Assembly (NCBI GenBank): GCA_009760855.2
Contig: WPIO01000011.1
Location: forward strand, 7,589,501 to 7,653,500
DNA: 64,000 nt
Reading direction: 5' to 3'
DNA from: Cristatella mucedo
Taxonomy: Eukaryota > Bryozoa > Phylactolaemata > Cristatellidae
The first letter of the stretch is position 1, and the number at the start of each line of letters is the position of its first letter. A program made the translations under genes and the position numbers. Below, one piece after another: positions 35,201 through 41,487 of the stretch. Below the pieces are notes generated by a model, which did not search any database, was not told where the DNA came from, and saw nothing but the letters and a program-made list of their open reading frames with translations.

Positions 35201-37430
35201 TGTTGGCTACCGAATGCGTACCGAAAGCCGCTTAGGCTGTGAGTGCGCTATACAAAACTCTCCTGCGTAACACCCACATGGTCTTTATGACTTTGTGGAG
35301 TTACTGACGGAGATACATACATACATACATACATACATACATACATACATAAGATTAGGAGCTGTCTTCCACAGTGGCTTGCAAAAAATTTGACTAGCTC
35401 CTTAGTTCTTTCTCGGCTTGATTATTGTAATTCATTTTTGGCTGGGCTACCAAAGAAAGCAACTAGGCCACTGCAGCTGATATGAATATGGCTGCGAGGC
35501 TAATCTTCAAGTCCCATAGGTTTCAGCACATTTCTCATTTGCTAAAAGAGCTAGGATGGATGCCGGTTGAGCGACGGATACAGAGAAACGTTCTTACACT
35601 GACCCACAAGGCCCGCCACGGCTTGGCTCCTTCGTACCTAGCTGAACTGCAGCACTAATTTCAGCCTCTTCGCGCCCTCAGGTCCTATGTAGACAGTAAA
35701 TTAGCTGTTCCATTCCTCCACTTAAAGACCGTTGGCGACAGAAGCTTTAGCTCTGCAGGTCCTAGACTGTGGAACTCGCTTCCACAATTCTAACGCAACG
35801 ACAACTAATCTCCTGCTGCCGACTATGGCTCATCCTTTTCAGCGGTCCTGAGCTGCTACTTCCATGCTACTCACTACCTCAACTGCTCGGCTGACTCAGC
35901 TATGCTTCCCACTTTCTCTTTGCTGCGTGCGATGAAGTCTTTGGCTATCGAATACGCACCGAAAGCCGCTTAGGCTGTGAGTGCGATACACAAATCTCTC
36001 CTGCGTAACACTCACATTGTCTGTATGGCTTTGTGGACTTACAGACGGAGATGCATACATACATACATACATACATGCATACACACAGACATAAGCTGCT
36101 ACTCGAGTGCAAACAGCCACAAAGCTTTCTTCGTGTCGTCCGATTTTGCCGTTAAAGCCGGTCTTTAAAAAAGCACTACCCAGTCATCAGAAGCATTGGC
36201 TATCCTGGCACCGGTTCGCAAGCCGAGAGCATGCAGGTCAGGATGGAAGTAAAAGCGCTCTCCCTAAAATGCACTTACTTCATTTGCGTGAAGGCCGGCC
36301 ACCAGTTTGACGTTCGGTCGAAGGAGCACACGACTCGTAGGATGCTTGCCGATAGCAATGACCCACAGGTCACGATCTTAAAAGAGTCGAGGGTGCGATT
36401 CCATAAGTACGAAAGGACAACTAGATGAATTCATATTATGCCTTACCCATGGCTCTAGCGTGCGATGCCCGTGACGTTTTATTATCGACAAACACTTACG
36501 TAGACCACGAACCGCGAGTAGGCTGAGGAGTGGAAGATCTTAAATGTACGTTCCAGATTTTTAGAAAACTGCTGCTGAGCTGTCACTGGCCGAAGTCGCA
36601 TAAAAGCTTGGTAATGGGGACTATGCATGACCTTGGTGTGACCTTGATGACGCCCATCGCACTTTTTGAGTTTCTCGCCTGATTCAGTGCATGTTACTAG
36701 CCAGATGTTCTATTAATCGGTGACCCCGAACGTCTATTCGTTGGCTTTAGCGTGCTGGCTTAAGGTTTGCACTTGCGTACGGATTGTAAGGAATTTTTTT
36801 CATGGGCGTCTAAGTGCGATATCGGGGAGGTTATTCGGTATAGGGTATTGACTCAATACAGCGAGTTTTTAAGCATCCGAATAGATATTTTGTTGTTTCA
36901 CGACGCTACCGCGAACCGACGAACTCGCGGCGGTCCCTCGGCCGTGCTGCCCAGCTGCAGCGGCTCTATGTTTCGCGAGGTCACCGACGGCTGAAGTAGG
37001 TCACCACGCCCTCTTTAGGACACTCGGCTTTCGCCTACTATCTTCGAGCCCGTATAATGCTGGCTATGAAAATAACGGCACGACGTGGCCGCCCCGTTAT
37101 CACCACCTGGCCATTGACCTGTAAATGCAATCGTTCCCAGAATAAACACTCCAAGAAGGACCTCATCAGTCCGTAGCCACAGACGAGATCGCCAAAGCAG
37201 GTTTGTCCGAGCTGTATCGTCATACAAATGACAAGCACTGCCGCTTCCCAGAGCCAAAGTGAACACTTATTAGGTATGCCCATTATGAAAATTCAAGGTC
37301 TTCATGACGCCAAAGAAACCGCAATAGACGCTCTAGCTGGCTCGCTTTCCTTAAAAGTTGTCCTTTGAGGTTGAGTCAGTCTTTGTTCCATATTGTATTC
37401 TAACTGTGCAGTGCTTACTAATCGTTAAGT

Positions 37431-37514
<84 letters not shown>

Positions 37515-40500
37515 GAAAATATACATCCAGCCCCAGACTTACGAAATAGATAGGAACCAGAAAACCCGCCTTAAGTCGAGATTTCGTAAGTTGACATTGG
37601 TTACCTCTAGCAATTCACGCAAGCAAGAGAGCGGGCCCTCGGTACCCTAAATGCATAGCTGTCAACATCGTTTCCTACCTACTGCTTCCGGCATTGTCAA
37701 CTCAACTGACGCGTGCGTATTTTGAATGTTTTCTTGGATACATTTTGACCTTCGATGTTTTTGCGTGACCGTTGCCGAGCTCGTATCTCTGAATTTTATT
37801 AAGTCAAACCGTCTTTAGTTGGGAGGGGGGGCTGACTGCACTAGCGCTTATTCATGAAAAATTTCGCGGGTACACGGTATCTATTCTGGAAATTAATACG
37901 GATGCATTTAAGCCTATCGCTGCACGAAGCTCAGCCGCAATGACTCATCAAAAGGCAAACCGTTGCCAAGACTGTATTTTCCGGTCAGGCTCTCAATATT
38001 TATCCCTTCCAAAGATAACTTAATAATAATAACAATACTAATAATAGACTTGATAAAGCACCCTCAGAGAAGCCAATCTCTTTCTAGGTGCTTTATATTT
38101 GCTGCAAAGGGAAACGCGATTGAATGGTGAGTAATATCATGCTTGGTACAAAACATGAATAACGTGGTTAGGGGGGTCATACACAGGGTCAGCATGCAAG
38201 TATGGTTAGTAGCAGCATGCACAGTGTCAGCACGCAAAAGCACATAACGGACGAATCGCAGGGACCCACTAAATGCTGTCATAAATATGTGCATTTTTAA
38301 GTTCTTTTTAGATTTGGTCATTTCACGGGATGTTGTGACGCAAGTCGGGAGTGAGTTACAGGCTTGGGAGCATACGAACTAAATGCACTATCTACACACC
38401 GCTTACATAGATAATTATATAAAGATGATGTTGATAAATTGAGAAATATATGAGTCCTCCTCAAAACGATGCAACATGCACCTGAGTACGTCTAAGTATA
38501 GCTAAGGAAAGTGTTTTCCTACTCGGTCAAATGACGCAGGCATAGCCCACATACATATACGACCATCAGGTCAGTAAGCATATTGAAAAACATTAGCTGT
38601 TGGCAACCCATGATAACCATGATAACTGCATTTTAAATAATAAACTCCAATGTTTAAATGTAGGTTGCGAACCAATTAAAAAGTACATGGAAGGCCACGC
38701 ACATTAATACCGGTTAATAACTATTACCTCGGCCAGCCTTTCGTTCCCGGGCTCAATGAAGCTGGGCGAGGCATGGTCTACCCGTGACGAATCGCAGTAA
38801 AAACGTCCACTTGCAAAACATCGAGAAGAATTTGTTTTAAAAATTCAAGAACATTATTACGCAAGCATATCGATGATGCAAACATGTCCAGCCGCAATGA
38901 ACCTCTGGCCGGCAGACCACCCCAGTTCTTCCGGTTCTTCATCTGTATCTGTTTCCGTGGGAAATTATGTCCACGGTATTTAAATATGTAGTTAAAGAAC
39001 TCGCGAATCAGAAGTCCGCTTGTATTTATTTCATAATTAAATGCACTATTCAACATTAAATTTACTTCAATAATGAAAGGAAATTTTGTGGCTGCTTTTG
39101 AAAAATTATCTTCGTTTTTTCACAAGGTGTTCATCCTATTTGCACTGCTTCTAAAGAGCAAGTCTTTAAGTTTCGGACATTCAAATTTAGGTTCCTTTAT
39201 TCTTGGGCTCCATTAACTACTAGGTCTACTCCCCCAACCAGGCTAAGCATCGTACCACCCACTTTTCAGAACAAAATCCTTTAGCCACACCTCGTTCGAA
39301 CCTCAAATCATTTGGAGATTCTGCTTTTAGTTAGTATGCTCCTATAATAATAATAATAATAATATTGAATTTTAAATAGTGCCCTCAGAGAACTCAATCT
39401 CTTTCTAGGCACTTTAAATTTGCTGCAAAGGAAGCACGATTGACTGGTTAGTGGTATCAAGTTCGAATAACAACAAGAATAACATGGTTAGGGGTGACAC
39501 GCGCAGGGTCGGCATGCAAGTTCGGTTAGTAGCAGCATGCACAGTGTCAGAACGCATGAGCACACAAAGGTAAAATCACAGAAACCCACTCAATGCTTTG
39601 ATAAATAGGTCCTTTTTTGTTTCTTTTTAAATGTGGACAAGTCATGAGATGTCGTGACGCAAGTCCGGAGTGAGTTCCAGGCTTTGGGAGGCCTGAAACT
39701 CATTCCATACTGACGTCACAAAGTTCTCCCCTCCGAGTTGACGAAATTTAAAAAGCCAAAACGCATACATTTATTACAGCATTTAGTTGGTCCCTGTGAT
39801 TCGTCCTTTATGTGCTTATGCGTTCTGACACTGTTGCATGTGCATTCTGCCACTAAATGTAAAGCGCTTAGAAAGTGATTGAGTTCTCTGATGGCGCTTT
39901 ACCAAGTGTATTATTATTTTTATTATTATTATTATTAACCACGCTTGCATGCTGAACCCCCTGAATGTCAACATAACCATGTTATTATTGTTGTTTAGTG
40001 AGCATGCTACCACTAACCATTTGGTTGTGCTTCCTTTGCAGCAATTGTACAGCGCCTACAAAGAGATTAAATTCTCTGAGGGAGCTTTATCAAATGTATT
40101 ATTATTATTATTATCATCACTATTAGTATCATGCTCAACTCATTGGTATTTTGTCGCTCGTGGACCGAATTCAAAGTCTCGATGACGCACGCAGCACACA
40201 CCAAATTGAGAACTAGGTAGGACCAAAGCGCGCGATCGACGAGCGTATTAACCGCGCATATTCGGTCTTAGAAACGGTCGGCCGGCCGGTCGGCGGGAAG
40301 CTACATCCAAGCCTTTGAGCAGCTGTAAGCTCATACGCATCATCTTTAATTTTTCAAATGTATTATCGAAAGCGCTCGATTTTTCGCTGGTGCATGTCAA
40401 TCGGTACGTATGTTTGCTTGATACTAAATGTAAATATATGCTAGCACTTGTTGGCGAAAGCATCGCGTACTTCATCGTATTCTTACGTTCCTCTGCTTGA

Positions 40501-41130
40501 CCAGCTACAAGCTTGCTCAAAAACACTGAAAAGTTCTTGAAACGTAGCCATTAAATGGTAATACCGCGATAATTGCTCTGAAGGTCATAATCCTTTGAAT
40601 CACCTCATAGTACATTATAAACTGTCGGGCACGTTATTTAAAGCAGGCAAGTAATGTAATACAAAAAGTCAGGAATTCAAATTGTACAACATTTTTTCCT
40701 ATGAATTGTGATAGACAGAGAATTAAGCATATACCTAACGTTGGGCGATTAAAGAGGATATTCTGAAAGATACTGAACAATGGCCTTACTCGCTGTCAAA
40801 GCGCTTTCAAAGGCAGGCTGTACGTAACTTACCTCATAACAAAACCTCAGCAGGTGCTGGCAGACAATACTGAGGAGTCGCTTAGCGGAACGATTAACTC
40901 ACACCGAATGGAATAATTTGGCTTAGTAAACGGTGGCTGAGCTGAGCATACTCACTTTCTACTGACTTTCCAATGCTGTACAGCGTGGAAATTTCGGGAT
41001 ACAATGACTTCAGCTGCCGCAATCTTTGAGTAAGGGTTTCGTAGCTATGATAGCTGTATGGGACCATAGGAGACGCATTAGGACATGAAACCGCTGCTAG
41101 CAGAAACAGTTTCACCAGCAGTGGCACCAT
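9021..41130 (-). CDS. Spliced gene: M14B metallocarboxypeptidase, carboxypeptidase M-like, 8 exons
   Basis: Join of 41130..40956, 36376..36279, 26721..26552, 22255..22053, 18038..17871, 15705..15553, 13072..12933 and 9314..9021 gives 1401 nt, 466 residues plus stop, with every GT/AG boundary and phase matching. Predicted reaction: Zn-dependent release of C-terminal basic residues outside the cell. Seen: a hydrophobic N-terminus (about 1–20); zinc ligands H88, E91 (LHANE) and H195 (SLHSGALL); NPDG at 131–134; substrate-binding R148, N157, R158 (DLNRNFPD); Y268 (NGADWY); general base E290 (ELTLEV); D206 in IPYDN, the position that gives Arg/Lys preference in the N/E subfamily; a transthyretin-like domain about 320–395; a hydrophobic tail 449–464. 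About ten N-glycosylation sequons fit an extracellular protein. Human carboxypeptidase M is similar in length (about 440 residues). Family and active site are secure; the M-type assignment is inference from length, single domain and tail. Confidence 0.9.
9870..9972 (+). mobile_element. LINE-B 3' terminal fragment, diverged
   Basis: TCGTGCTTCCTTTGCAG through GAGTTCTCTGAGGGCTTTAT and TATTGTTATTG. Lies in intron 7. Confidence 0.8.
9973..10774. other. Intron 7 sequence, nothing recognised
   Basis: AT-rich, no family matches seen. Confidence 0.35.
10775..10895 (-). mobile_element. SINE2 copy
   Basis: Reverse strand: B-box GTGGATTCGAGTCCTGC, then the SINE2 tail (GGCTCTTCCGTGCTATACAA, ATGAGGTTGCTGGATCAGCT). 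Shares the tail with the copies at 19765, 20355 and 27125. Confidence 0.65.
11530..12024. repeat. 9-bp minisatellite, 55 units (GCTAAACCA type), in the last intron
   Basis: Units in order: two GCTACACCA, eleven GCTAAACCA, twelve GCTAAACCG, one GCTACACCA, 29 GCTAAACCA, ending in GCCAGATAA. The 9-bp period has no stop in several frames, so long Ala-Lys-Pro, Gln-Leu-Asn, Trp-Phe-Ser and Gly-Leu-Ala ORFs appear on both strands. These are by-products of the repeat. The G variant adds CpG sites, all in one contiguous block. Confidence 0.97.
12484..12592 (-). mobile_element. LINE-B/SINE1 tail remnant
   Basis: Reverse strand of ACAGCGCCCTAAGAGAACCC and TTTCTAGG, preceded by ATA-rich repeats. The CTTAGGG variant rather than CTGAGGG resembles SINE1 more than LINE-B. 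Confidence 0.6.
12933..13072 (-). CDS. Carboxypeptidase exon 7: transthyretin-like domain
   Basis: 140 nt, phase 1 in and phase 0 out, with acceptor TATCACAG and donor GTGAGT. It encodes [19 protein letters not shown], then [18 protein letters not shown]. This is the beta-sandwich (CPxxD regulatory-like) domain that always follows the catalytic domain in the N/E subfamily. Confidence 0.9.
13080..15284. other. Intron 6 sequence, nothing recognised
   Basis: AT-rich, low ORF content. No LINE or SINE block that I can align by eye. Confidence 0.35.
15285..15415 (+). mobile_element. LINE-A 3' end remnant
   Basis: Diverged match to the family end: CTTCTGTTGGCAACC, AACAGCGGTTAGCCTCTGTG, then GGCTTTGTGGAGTTACAGAC and GAATGCATGCA where other copies carry the CATA repeat. 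Confidence 0.6.
15553..15705 (-). CDS. Carboxypeptidase exon 6: general-base glutamate
   Basis: 153 nt, phase 1 in and out, with acceptor CTGACAG and donor GTGAGT. It encodes [20 protein letters not shown] and [10 protein letters not shown], matching the family's GGMQDYNY ... CFELTLEL ... KYP. E290 is the Glu270 equivalent. Most members have Gly-Gly before MQD; here the second Gly is Thr. The exon closes the catalytic domain with NFTSEVHV. Confidence 0.9.
15797..15883 (-). mobile_element. LINE-B 3' terminal fragment
   Basis: (AAT)n, then GATAAAGCGCCCTCAGAGAA and CTCTTTCTAGGCGCTTTACA. Well conserved, strongly 5' truncated, intron 5. Confidence 0.88.
15884..17149. other. Intron 5 sequence, nothing recognised
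   Basis: No ORF or repeat family supported. Confidence 0.35.
17150..17285 (+). mobile_element. SINE2 copy
   Basis: tRNA-like head CTAGTGGTAGGGAGCTCGC, B-box TGGGTTCGAGTACTGCAG, tail CTTCTGCCGCTATATAAAT and GCTGCTTGATC. Confidence 0.7.
17290..17525 (+). mobile_element. LINE-B 3' remnant, heavily diverged
   Basis: Traces of the 3' UTR (TGTGCTAATGCACGCTGA, ATCGCTAACC, TATGCTTCCTTTC) and of the tail (TAAAGTGCATAGAAGG, AGTTCTATTAAGG). Confidence 0.45.
17871..18038 (-). CDS. Carboxypeptidase exon 5: catalytic tyrosine segment
   Basis: 168 nt, phase 1 in and out, with acceptor CTTTGCAG and donor GTACGC. It encodes [25 protein letters not shown], then [10 protein letters not shown] and [12 protein letters not shown]. 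This matches the family blocks [11 protein letters not shown], YSxxHxxM and GITNGAxWY. Y268 is the Tyr248 equivalent. It was found by motif reading, not as an ATG-started ORF. Confidence 0.88.
18965..19695 (-). mobile_element. Old LINE-B copy, C-terminal ORF and 3' end
   Basis: Reverse-strand reading gives [24 protein letters not shown] and ALCFILS-type remnants in the order of the family, with stops and shifts. The minus-strand tail is near 18968–19060. Clearly older than 23668–24570. Confidence 0.75.
19765..19932 (+). mobile_element. SINE2 copy
   Basis: GAGATGGTATATTAGGTAAG, TTCAAATCCTCCAGTGGGCG, then CTATAAAAAAGAGGCTGCT. Shares both head and tail with 27125–27295. Confidence 0.7.
20355..20525 (+). 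mobile_element. SINE2 copy
   Basis: AAGAGGTAAGGTGCTCGCTC (A-box region), GTGAGTTTGAGTCCTGCAG (B-box), GTGGGCGATCATTT, then TTCTTCTGCCGCTACATAAA and TGAGGCTGTTCCATC. Confidence 0.75.
20930..21575. other. GC-rich, CpG-dense block with overlapping ORFs, intron 4
   Basis: Opens with a (GGA)n run (about 20938–20977) and contains a ten-G tract near 21210–21219. CpG is far denser than in the flanks. ORFs of 117–152 codons lie on both strands and overlap, which open frames in GC-rich DNA do by chance. I recognise no protein. It ends at a young LINE-B fragment. Confidence 0.5.
21585..21950 (+). mobile_element. Young LINE-B 3' fragment
   Basis: CTCCCAAAGCCTGGAACTC through [16 protein letters not shown] codons, 3' UTR and (ATT)10. 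Nearly identical to 25397–25755. Confidence 0.92.
22053..22255 (-). CDS. Carboxypeptidase exon 4: substrate-binding Asn/Arg and third zinc ligand
   Basis: 203 nt, phase 2 in and phase 1 out, with acceptor TTACTGCAG and donor GTAAGT. It encodes [15 protein letters not shown], the signature of N/E-type M14 enzymes, then [16 protein letters not shown] carrying zinc ligand H195 and specificity residue D206. Spacing matches characterised members: Arg to Asn nine residues, His to Asp eleven. Confidence 0.92.
22260..23312. other. Intron 3 sequence, nothing recognised
   Basis: AT-rich, no family matches seen. Confidence 0.35.
23313..23600 (-). mobile_element. Old LINE-B 3' remnant
   Basis: Traces: TTAATAATGATGATATAT, ACCTTAAGAGAATTAAATCT, GTCGGCACGCATATGCACAC. 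Shares UTR order with 23668–23900 at much lower identity. Confidence 0.5.
23668..24570 (-). mobile_element. LINE-B copy, 5' truncated and internally deleted
   Basis: The tail (AAT)n starts at about 23669. The reverse strand encodes [40 protein letters not shown] and [20 protein letters not shown] in two overlapping frames. A further block (24420–24570) matches the RT active-site region in degraded form, with about 0.3 kb of family sequence missing before it. Confidence 0.85.
24890..25755 (+). mobile_element. LINE-B copy, 5' truncated
   Basis: [60 protein letters not shown], then a frameshift near 25320 and [18 protein letters not shown]. Ends in (ATT)n at 25727–25753. Close to 42366–43265. 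Confidence 0.92.
25817..25899. repeat. (TC)n microsatellite
   Basis: About 40 TC units in intron 3. Confidence 0.97.
25900..26222 (+). mobile_element. 3' end of a different LINE (neither A nor B)
   Basis: A short reading frame ends [16 protein letters not shown], the AWNSLP motif found at the C-terminus of CR1/L2/Jockey-group reverse transcriptases. The surrounding sequence and 3' UTR (GGTGTGCTGGAATTAGGAAT) match neither family here. Confidence 0.45.
26223..26293. repeat. (AT)n(GT)n compound microsatellite
   Basis: AT units run into GT units, about 71 bp. Confidence 0.95.
26552..26721 (-). CDS. Carboxypeptidase exon 3: NPDG segment
   Basis: 170 nt, phase 0 in and phase 2 out, with acceptor CCGCTCAG and donor GTAAGA. 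It encodes [15 protein letters not shown], then [14 protein letters not shown], matching the family's RIHIMPSMNPDG. Its last two bases (AG) join the A of exon 4 to make R148. Confidence 0.85.
27045..27122 (-). mobile_element. LINE-B 3' terminal fragment
   Basis: TAATAGCGCCCTCAGAGAAC and TTAATCTCTTTCTAGGCACT. Directly abuts a plus-strand SINE2. Confidence 0.8.
27125..27295 (+). mobile_element. SINE2 copy
   Basis: GAGCCGTGATGGCATACTAG, TAGGTTAGGATCCTGCCGTG, TATAAAAAAGAGGCTGCTGA. Pairs with 19765–19932. Confidence 0.72.
27375..27815 (+). mobile_element. Old LINE-B fragment, RT middle
   Basis: [20 protein letters not shown] corresponds to the family's VLFAVYTLPLADVIAKNN. Later parts read FLNYDNKIS and [12 protein letters not shown] in place of FLKLNDDKT and [12 protein letters not shown]. 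Abuts the next LINE-B head to tail. Confidence 0.65.
27816..30385 (+). mobile_element. LINE-B copy with RT, hosting a nested LINE-B fragment
   Basis: Begins in the linker before RT and encodes [36 protein letters not shown] and [13 protein letters not shown]. The active-site aspartates are lost (FYVDYNQFY for FYADDTQLY). From about 28877 it becomes nearly identical to the minus copy 43573–44688, including a shared TGA after SPVKSA and a shared insertion of about 50 bp near 29540–29592. Interrupted at 29862–30254. Confidence 0.9.
28877..30602 (+). repeat. Inverted duplication, left arm (partner 43353–44688)
   Basis: Minus the 392-bp nested insert the arm is about 1334 bp, against 1336 bp for the partner. 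It covers the LINE-B 3' half plus about 220 bp beyond the LINE-B tail, from ACTCGGGGCATTTCGTC to CTGCACACAGTCTAC. Confidence 0.88.
29862..30254 (-). mobile_element. LINE-B 3' fragment nested in the LINE-B 3' UTR
   Basis: About 392 bp in inverse orientation: (TAA)n, GATAAAGCGCCCTCAGAGAA, UTR, then the last codons ([18 protein letters not shown]). The host UTR reads AACCATGTTA before it and TTCTTCTTGTTCATTGAGC after, which is contiguous in the copy at 43690–43715. Confidence 0.9.
30386..30740 (+). mobile_element. Diverged LINE-A-type 3' end
   Basis: A degenerate frame reads [24 protein letters not shown] and AESR in the order of LINE-A's [31 protein letters not shown] similar sequence lies at 59505–59700. 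Confidence 0.55.
30870..31840 (+). mobile_element. Older LINE-A copy, left part, split by a younger LINE-A
   Basis: RT blocks are readable: [58 protein letters not shown], with several stops. It stops at ATCCATACATA (31829–31840). The sequence resumes at 35343 with AAGATTAGGAGCTGTC, the next part of the same reading frame. Confidence 0.85.
31841..35342 (+). mobile_element. Near-full-length LINE-A, about 3.5 kb
   Basis: About 115 bp of 5' leader, one long coding region (endonuclease then reverse transcriptase), a short 3' UTR and a (CATA)n tail (35313–35350). It lies in intron 2 antisense to the carboxypeptidase gene, inside an older LINE-A at that element's own CATACATA. I see no separate ORF1 protein. 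Confidence 0.9.
31955..35270 (+). pseudogene. LINE-A ORF2: AP endonuclease plus reverse transcriptase, four lesions
   Basis: The endonuclease part (about 32310–32950) shows [37 protein letters not shown] and LSDHCSVSF. The RT part shows [77 protein letters not shown] and [16 protein letters not shown], with the C-terminal domain ([15 protein letters not shown]) to 35270. Lesions: a 1-nt loss near 32885, TAG at 34102–34104 where Trp is expected, TGA at 34372–34374 where Arg is expected, and a 1-nt loss just after. Otherwise open, so recently active in this lineage by inference. A CR1/L2-group affiliation is from motif order, not a tree. Confidence 0.88.
35313..35350 (+). repeat. (CATA)n tail of LINE-A
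   Basis: About nine 4-bp units following GTGGAGTTACTGACGGAGA. The same end with the same repeat recurs at 36050–36083. Confidence 0.92.
35343..36085 (+). mobile_element. Older LINE-A copy, right part
   Basis: Continues the copy from 30870–31840: [59 protein letters not shown], with stops, then its own 3' end and (CATA)n at about 36055–36083. Confidence 0.85.
36279..36376 (-). CDS. Carboxypeptidase exon 2: first zinc-binding motif
   Basis: 98 nt, phase 1 in and phase 0 out, with acceptor CTTTTAAG and donor GTAAGT. It encodes [11 protein letters not shown] and ends in LVAGLHANE, which aligns with the family's usual LWVLEIS ... NMHGNE. H88 and E91 are the HxxE zinc ligands. The family's Gly of HGNE is Ala here, but HxxE is kept. 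The exon is too short to show as an ORF and was found by reading for the motif. Confidence 0.85.
36440..37430. other. Intron 1 sequence, nothing recognised
   Basis: Overlapping ORFs of 75–83 codons show no family signature. Confidence 0.35.
37432..37515. repeat. (AT)n(GT)n compound microsatellite
   Basis: AT to about 37475, then GT to about 37512. Same architecture as 26223–26293. Confidence 0.95.
37537..37591. repeat. 11-bp perfect inverted repeat, possible MITE remnant
   Basis: ACTTACGAAAT (37537–37547) and ATTTCGTAAGT (37581–37591) are exact reverse complements 33 bp apart. Could be a hairpin from a small DNA transposon. Confidence 0.4.
38022..38395 (-). mobile_element. LINE-B 3' fragment
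   Basis: (AAT)n, GATAAAGCACCCTCAGAGAA, UTR, then [16 protein letters not shown] codons and the start of the NSLPTCV region reversed. Intron 1. Confidence 0.88.
38396..39149. other. Intron 1 sequence, nothing recognised
   Basis: A 92-codon minus ORF at 38778–39056 has no recognisable domain, and it does not match the carboxypeptidase. Confidence 0.35.
39346..39692 (-). mobile_element. LINE-B 3' fragment nested in an older LINE-B
   Basis: (AAT)n at 39346–39364, TAGTGCCCTCAGAGAACTCA, UTR, and ends in the NSLPTCV region reversed. Inserted opposite to its host. Confidence 0.85.
39853..39936 (+). mobile_element. 84-bp LINE-B tail nested in an older LINE-B
   Basis: TGTAAAGCGCTTAGAAAG, GAGTTCTCTGATGGCGCTTT and (ATT)n only. 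Sits between two halves of the host UTR. Confidence 0.8.
40135..40890. other. Intron 1 sequence next to exon 1, nothing recognised
   Basis: No repeat family or ORF I can support. Confidence 0.35.
40956..41130 (-). CDS. Carboxypeptidase exon 1: signal peptide and start of catalytic domain
   Basis: The ATG at 41130 has A at -3 and G at +4, a good initiation context. It opens 58 codons: a hydrophobic leader ([15 protein letters not shown]), then [11 protein letters not shown] and LYSIGKSVE, the usual start of N/E carboxypeptidases. The donor GTGAGT begins at 40955, phase 1. On the coding strand a TATTTATA motif lies about 50 bp upstream of the ATG; it is only a weak promoter candidate. Confidence 0.88.
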
Positions 41131-41349
41131 TATTGCTCCTTATTTTTCCTTTCGAAATAAGAGGAAATGCGTGACCTATAAATAAAATGCAAGAAAGACG
41201 CCTTGAGTAGTTCCAGGGACGAAAGATGACTTATCAGTTGAATGAACGCGCTAAATCATAAGAGCAACAATCACGGTCACAGCAGCGGATACCTAAGAAG
41301 ACGCTTTCAGCGGAGACAGCTGCAGCATTTTCAATCCCGGATAATGCGC

Positions 41350-41487
41350 GGGCTATCTTTTATCAAGCATGAATTTACTCACCATTCAATTGCATTTCCT
41401 TTTGCAGCAAATGTAAAGCGCCTAGAGAGAGATTAAGTTCTCTGGGGCGCTTTATCAAGTGCATTATTATTATTATTATTATTATCT
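41350..41487 (+). mobile_element. LINE-B 3' terminal fragment upstream of the gene
   Basis: CACCATTCAATTGCATTTCC, AGCGCCTAGAGAGAGATTAA, (ATT)n. About 220 bp upstream of the carboxypeptidase ATG, antisense to it. Confidence 0.88.

Larger units (their letters stand above)
39150..40130 (+). mobile_element. Older LINE-B copy, split twice by younger LINE-B pieces
   Basis: Pieces 39150–39345, 39693–39852 and 39937–40130 read in order. The first stops in AGTATGCTCCT and the second resumes in GCCTGAAACTCATTCC, the AWNSL region. The second stops at TGCCACTAA and the third resumes at CCACGCTTGCATGCTG. Its own tail is (ATT)n at 40096–40115. Confidence 0.85.

Noticed and set aside
37015-37266. Minus ORF with hydrophobic stretches in intron 1
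   Set aside because: No family motif and a competing ORF in another frame; exon 1 joins exon 2 in phase without it.
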